Assembly: GCA_902602575.1 (NCBI GenBank)
Contig: CACKRX010000003.1
Coordinates: forward strand, 1-41,801
Reading direction: 5' to 3'
DNA from: an uncultured Pelagibacteraceae bacterium
GTDB lineage: Bacteria; Pseudomonadota; Alphaproteobacteria; Pelagibacterales; Pelagibacteraceae
DNA length: 41,801 bases
Positions 37,606 through 41,801 of this stretch are shown here, piece after piece. The first letter of the stretch is position 1. Every line of letters starts with the position of its first letter. A program made the translations under genes and the position numbers. A model generated the notes under the pieces. That model saw only the letters and a list, made by a program, of their open reading frames with translations. It was not told where the DNA came from and ran no database searches.

Positions 37606-39233
37606 TGAACAAATATAGTCAAAACTTGGATAAAAATAATGCAAATTTTGTACCCTTAACCCCTTTAAGTTTTTTAGAAAGAGCAAAAGATATATATCCA
37701 AATTATGAAGCGTTGGTATATGAAAATCGTTCTTATACCTGGTCACAAATTTACAATCGCTGCATTAAGTTTGCTAGTGCATTAGAGAAGATTGGAATTA
37801 AAGAGGGTGATACTGTTTCAGTGATGGCGTTTAATACTCCTGAAATATTCGAGGCTCACTATTCTGTACCAATGACTGGAGCAGTTCTAAATACCATCAA
37901 TACAAGATTAGATGCAAAAACAGTTTCATATATTTTAGACCACGCTGAGGCAAAAGTTCTTATAGTCGATAGACAACTTCATTCAGTAATAAATAAAGCA
38001 TTAGAAAACGTAAAATCTAAGCCTTTGATTATCGATATTCAAGACGATAACGCAGATCAATCTTTGCTTAAAAAAATTGGTGACAAAGAATACGAGGACT
38101 TTTTGAATACAGGAGATGAAAATTATGTTTGGAAAAAACCAAAAGATGAATGGCAAGCAATCTCATTAAGTTATACATCAGGCACAACGGGTAATCCAAA
38201 AGGTGTAGTATATCATCATAGAGGTTCTTATCTAATGTCTACTGGAAGTGCAGTAGCTTGGAATATGCCTAACAGATTAAATTTCTTAACAGTTGTTCCA
38301 ATGTTTCATTGTAATGGATGGGGATACCCATGGACAATTCCAATGTTAAATGGAAAAACTATATGTCTAAGAGCTATTGACATTAAAAAAATTTTTGAAT
38401 TAATTGAAAAACATGACATCAGTCACTTTGGTGGCGCACCAATAGTTCTAAATATGATTACGGGTGCTTCAGAATCTGAAAGAAAGAAGTTGAAGAAAAA
38501 AGTTTTTGTTTTAACCGCTGGTGCTCCACCACCAAGTATAATTTTTAAAAAGATGGAAAATTTAGGTTTTGAAGTTATGCATGTTTACGGATTAACTGAA
38601 ACATATGGTCATATTTTACAATGTGCGTGGAATGACGAATGGAATTCATTTGATGATGACAAAAAAAACGAAATCAAAGCTAGACAAGGTGTTAGATATC
38701 CAAATACAGAAGATACAAAAGTAATAGATCCAGAAACCATGAAACCAGTACCAAAAGATGGAAAAACAATTGGAGAAATCATGATTAAAGGAAATATTGT
38801 GATGAAAGGTTATTTTAAAGATAAAGAGGCAACTGAAAAAGCTATGGCTCATGGCTGGTTTCATTCTGGAGATCTAGCTGTGGTACATCCGGATGGCTAC
38901 ATAAAGATTAAGGATAGATCAAAAGATATAATTATTTCTGGTGGTGAGAACATATCTTCTATTGAAATTGAGAATACTTTGGCCAAACACCCCAGTGTTT
39001 CAATTGCAGCAGTAGTTGCTAAACCAGATGAAAAATGGGGCGAGGTTCCTTGTGCTTTTATTGAAAAAGTAAAGGATAAAGAAACAAGTGAGAGAGAACT
39101 GATAGATTTTTGTAGAGAAACATTAGCTGGCTTCAAAATACCAAAAAAGATCGCATTTTGTGAGCTGCCAAAAACTTCAACAGGAAAAATTCAGAAATTT
39201 GAGTTAAGAAAAAAGGCCAAGGAATTAACTTGA
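37605..39233 (+). CDS. dmdB: AMP-forming acyl-CoA ligase, probable DmdB-like 3-methylmercaptopropionate-CoA ligase
   Basis: ISLSYTSGTTGNPKGVVYHHRG, VYGLTETYG, HSGDLAVVHPDGYIKIKDRSKDIIISGGENISS; cluster context. Confidence 0.75.
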   Translation: MNKYSQNLDKNNANFVPLTPLSFLERAKDIYPNYEALVYENRSYTWSQIYNRCIKFASALEKIGIKEGDTVSVMAFNTPEIFEAHYSVPMTGAVLNTINTRLDAKTVSYILDHAEAKVLIVDRQLHSVINKALENVKSKPLIIDIQDDNADQSLLKKIGDKEYEDFLNTGDENYVWKKPKDEWQAISLSYTSGTTGNPKGVVYHHRGSYLMSTGSAVAWNMPNRLNFLTVVPMFHCNGWGYPWTIPMLNGKTICLRAIDIKKIFELIEKHDISHFGGAPIVLNMITGASESERKKLKKKVFVLTAGAPPPSIIFKKMENLGFEVMHVYGLTETYGHILQCAWNDEWNSFDDDKKNEIKARQGVRYPNTEDTKVIDPETMKPVPKDGKTIGEIMIKGNIVMKGYFKDKEATEKAMAHGWFHSGDLAVVHPDGYIKIKDRSKDIIISGGENISSIEIENTLAKHPSVSIAAVVAKPDEKWGEVPCAFIEKVKDKETSERELIDFCRETLAGFKIPKKIAFCELPKTSTGKIQKFELRKKAKELT

Positions 39234-40006
39234 ATCTTGAAATAGATAAGAAGCAGGTATTTGCATCTACCGCAGGTAAAGATTTTGATCCTAGTAAGAA
39301 AACCGTGTTTCTTTTACATGGAAGTGGATTATCTCACATTGTGTGGTCTCTCACAGAACAATTTTTGTCTAACAAAGATCTAAACATTTTATCTTTGGAT
39401 TTACCTGGACATGGAAATTCAGAAGGTCCTTGCATTGATTCAATTGAAAAAATTGCAGATTGGATTGAAAGTGTAAGACTTTTTCTAAAAATTGAAAAAA
39501 TTTCAATAGTAGGACATTCTCAAGGATGTTTAGAGGCTTTAGAGTATGGTTCTCGTTTTAAAAAAAATACTTACAAATTAGTTTTTTTAGCAGGCTCTTA
39601 TAAGATGCCAGTTAATCAAGATTTAATAGATCTAGCAGATTCTGGGGATAAAAAAGCAGTACATTTAATGATGAAATGGGGCTACGAAGGCTCAAGAAAA
39701 TTTATAGGTGGCAACCCTGTCGAAAAAATTATTAATTCTTCTAGAGAGGTAAAGGAAATATTAGCTACTGATTTAAAAGCTTGTAATAATTACAAAAATG
39801 GAAAAGAGGCCTCAGCTTCCATTGAATGTCCTACTTTATTAATTTTTGGGGCCTTAGACAAAATGGTACCGTCTGAAAATGGAAAAAAATTCGCAAATTT
39901 AATTAAAAATTCAGAGACTCAAATAATAAATGAGTGTGGACATATGATTATGTTTGAAAAAGCTTTTGAAATGAGAGAAAAGGTAGCAGAATTTTTAAAA
40001 AAATGA
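39230..40006 (+). CDS. Alpha/beta hydrolase within the dmd cluster
   Basis: [27 protein letters not shown] nucleophile elbow, [27 protein letters not shown]. Confidence 0.88.
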   Translation: MNLEIDKKQVFASTAGKDFDPSKKTVFLLHGSGLSHIVWSLTEQFLSNKDLNILSLDLPGHGNSEGPCIDSIEKIADWIESVRLFLKIEKISIVGHSQGCLEALEYGSRFKKNTYKLVFLAGSYKMPVNQDLIDLADSGDKKAVHLMMKWGYEGSRKFIGGNPVEKIINSSREVKEILATDLKACNNYKNGKEASASIECPTLLIFGALDKMVPSENGKKFANLIKNSETQIINECGHMIMFEKAFEMREKVAEFLKK

Positions 40007-41112
40007 AAAACTTTTCTATTATAAAATCTAGAAGATTGAGAAGCACTCCTTATACCGATAGGATCGAGTCACACGGTGTGAGTGGCTATACTGTGTATAA
40101 TCACATGCTATTACCAGTATCTTTTAAATCTGTAGAGGCAGATTACGAACATTTAAAAAAATTTGTTCAAGTTTGGGATGTTGCTGCGGAAAGACAAGTT
40201 GAAATTTCAGGTAAAGACTCGGCAAAACTTGTTCAACTGATGACATGTAGAGATTTATCGAAGTCAAAAGTTGGAAAATGTTATTATGCACCCTTAATTG
40301 ATGATGGTGGATTTTTAGTAAATGACCCAATAATTAATAAATTGGCAGAGGACAAGTGGTGGCTCTCAATAGCAGATTCAGATGTAATTTTTTTTGCAAA
40401 AGGTTTAGCAGCAGGACATAAGTTCGATGTAAAGATACACGAACCAAACGTAAATATACTTGCTATCCAAGGTCCGCTTTCAGACGATTTAATGGCCAAA
40501 CTATTTGGTGAGGAAATCAGACAGCTTAAATTTTTTAATTTTAAATATTTCAATTTTAAAGGAAAAAAATATTTTATAGCAAGATCAGGATGGTCGAAAC
40601 AAGGTGGCTTCGAAGTTTATGTTGAAGACAATTTAGCTGGTCAAGATTTATATGATTACTTATTTGAATATGGCAAGGAGTTTAATGTAAGAGCAGGTTG
40701 TCCAAATCTAATTGAAAGAATTGAATCGGCTTTATTATCTTACGGCAATGACTTTGATAACAGAGACAACCCATTTGAGGCAAACTTTGATAAATTTATT
40801 AATTTAGAGTCTGATGTAAATTTTTTAGGTAAAGAAAAATTAAAAAAAATCCAAAAAGAGGGAATATCAAGAAAATTGATGGGTGTAAAAATCGATCATA
40901 ATAAAATTGATATGTATTGTGAAAAAACATTATTAGACGATAAAAATGATATTGTCGGATATGTTAGATCTGCTGCATATTCACCAACTTTTAAAAAGAT
41001 TATTGGTATTGCTATGATTAATAAACCTTATTGGGAAAGTAAACATCAGTTCAAAATTGATATAAATGAAAAAATATTTTTAGGAACAGTTTGCGATTTA
41101 CCCTTCATTTAG
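40003..41112 (+). CDS. dmdA: Dimethylsulfoniopropionate demethylase DmdA (GcvT family)
   Basis: [98 protein letters not shown]; closely resembles SAR11 DmdA as recalled. Confidence 0.9.
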   Translation: MKNFSIIKSRRLRSTPYTDRIESHGVSGYTVYNHMLLPVSFKSVEADYEHLKKFVQVWDVAAERQVEISGKDSAKLVQLMTCRDLSKSKVGKCYYAPLIDDGGFLVNDPIINKLAEDKWWLSIADSDVIFFAKGLAAGHKFDVKIHEPNVNILAIQGPLSDDLMAKLFGEEIRQLKFFNFKYFNFKGKKYFIARSGWSKQGGFEVYVEDNLAGQDLYDYLFEYGKEFNVRAGCPNLIERIESALLSYGNDFDNRDNPFEANFDKFINLESDVNFLGKEKLKKIQKEGISRKLMGVKIDHNKIDMYCEKTLLDDKNDIVGYVRSAAYSPTFKKIIGIAMINKPYWESKHQFKIDINEKIFLGTVCDLPFI

Positions 41113-41127
41113 TATAAGTTAAACATC

Positions 41128-41801
41128 ATGAATATTGCAATTGTAGGTGCCACAGGTAACGTTGGTAGAAAAATTATTGAAGTTTTATACAAAAAGAAAA
41201 TTTCAATTAATGATTTATATTTCGTTGCATCTTCTAGCAGCGCAGGATCAACTCTCAAATTTGGAGAGAAAGAAATTCAAGTAGAAAATTTGGAAAGTTT
41301 CGATTTTTCCAAAGTGAATATTTCCTTTTTTTCAGCTGGAAGAACAATCTCTGAAAAATACGTACCTTTAGCAGCTAAACATTCAGTTGTTATTGATAAT
41401 TCGAGTTTTTTTAGAATGGACCCTGATGTGCCTTTAATAGTTCCCCAAGTTAATAAAGATCATTTAAAAGATATGAAAAAAAATATAATTGCAAATCCTA
41501 ATTGCTCAACTGCACAACTAGTCATTGTCTTAAAATCACTTAATGATGCCTTCAAAATTAAAAGAATAGTGATATCCACTTATCAGTCTACGTCTGGAGC
41601 TGGAAAAAAACCTATGGACGAATTAATTGAGCAAACAAAATTAGTACTAGATAGAAAAGATTTTGAAGTAAAAAACTTCACAAAACAAATTGCGTTTAAT
41701 GCGATACCTCATATAGATAGTTTTTCTGATGACGGTTATACTAAAGAAGAATTAAAAATGATAAATGAAACTAATAAAATACTGGGTACTTCAATCGATA
41801 T
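41128..41801 (+). CDS. asd: Aspartate-semialdehyde dehydrogenase, truncated at window end
   Basis: MNIAIVGATGNVGRKIIEVLYKKKI, FSAGRTISEKYVPLAA, ANPNCSTAQLVIVLKSL, STYQSTSGAGKKPMDEL. Confidence 0.95.
   Translation, partial: MNIAIVGATGNVGRKIIEVLYKKKISINDLYFVASSSSAGSTLKFGEKEIQVENLESFDFSKVNISFFSAGRTISEKYVPLAAKHSVVIDNSSFFRMDPDVPLIVPQVNKDHLKDMKKNIIANPNCSTAQLVIVLKSLNDAFKIKRIVISTYQSTSGAGKKPMDELIEQTKLVLDRKDFEVKNFTKQIAFNAIPHIDSFSDDGYTKEELKMINETNKILGTSID

Overview
AT-rich, densely packed chromosomal window. Gene content, order and base composition look like a SAR11/Pelagibacterales-type alphaproteobacterium (inference, no search run). About 45 genes, no rRNA, tRNA, phage, IS element or CRISPR seen. Main blocks: (1) mscS-like end, yggT, folD, TPR/SPINDLY OGT-like protein; (2) a light-repair island: SDR, FeS-BCP-type photolyase, DCC/DUF393, a 41-aa DUF2256 zinc protein missing from the ORF track, and a photolyase-like protein that begins directly with the FAD domain; (3) argG, IalB-like, aldo/keto reductase, BI-1, DUF2794, IspZ, hspQ; (4) ccmCDEFGH plus a PagL-like protein; (5) a 2-hydroxyacid/2-oxoacid cassette: FMN L-hydroxyacid dehydrogenase, aminotransferase, GlcD-like FAD dehydrogenase, NAD(P) D-hydroxyacid dehydrogenase, Tat-exported TRAP DctPQM, amidase, a small membrane protein and a DMT permease; (6) ftsY-dapF divergent from ffh, then rpsP-trmD-rplS-leuCDB; (7) a DMSP demethylation cluster (dmdC-, dmdB-like, alpha/beta hydrolase, dmdA) leading into asd. 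The most interesting noncoding signals are a GC-rich, multi-hairpin, potentially pseudoknotted leader directly upstream of ffh (wrongly translated as an N-terminal extension in the ORF track) and a structured intergenic element between hspQ and ccmC with wobble pairs that favour the + strand.
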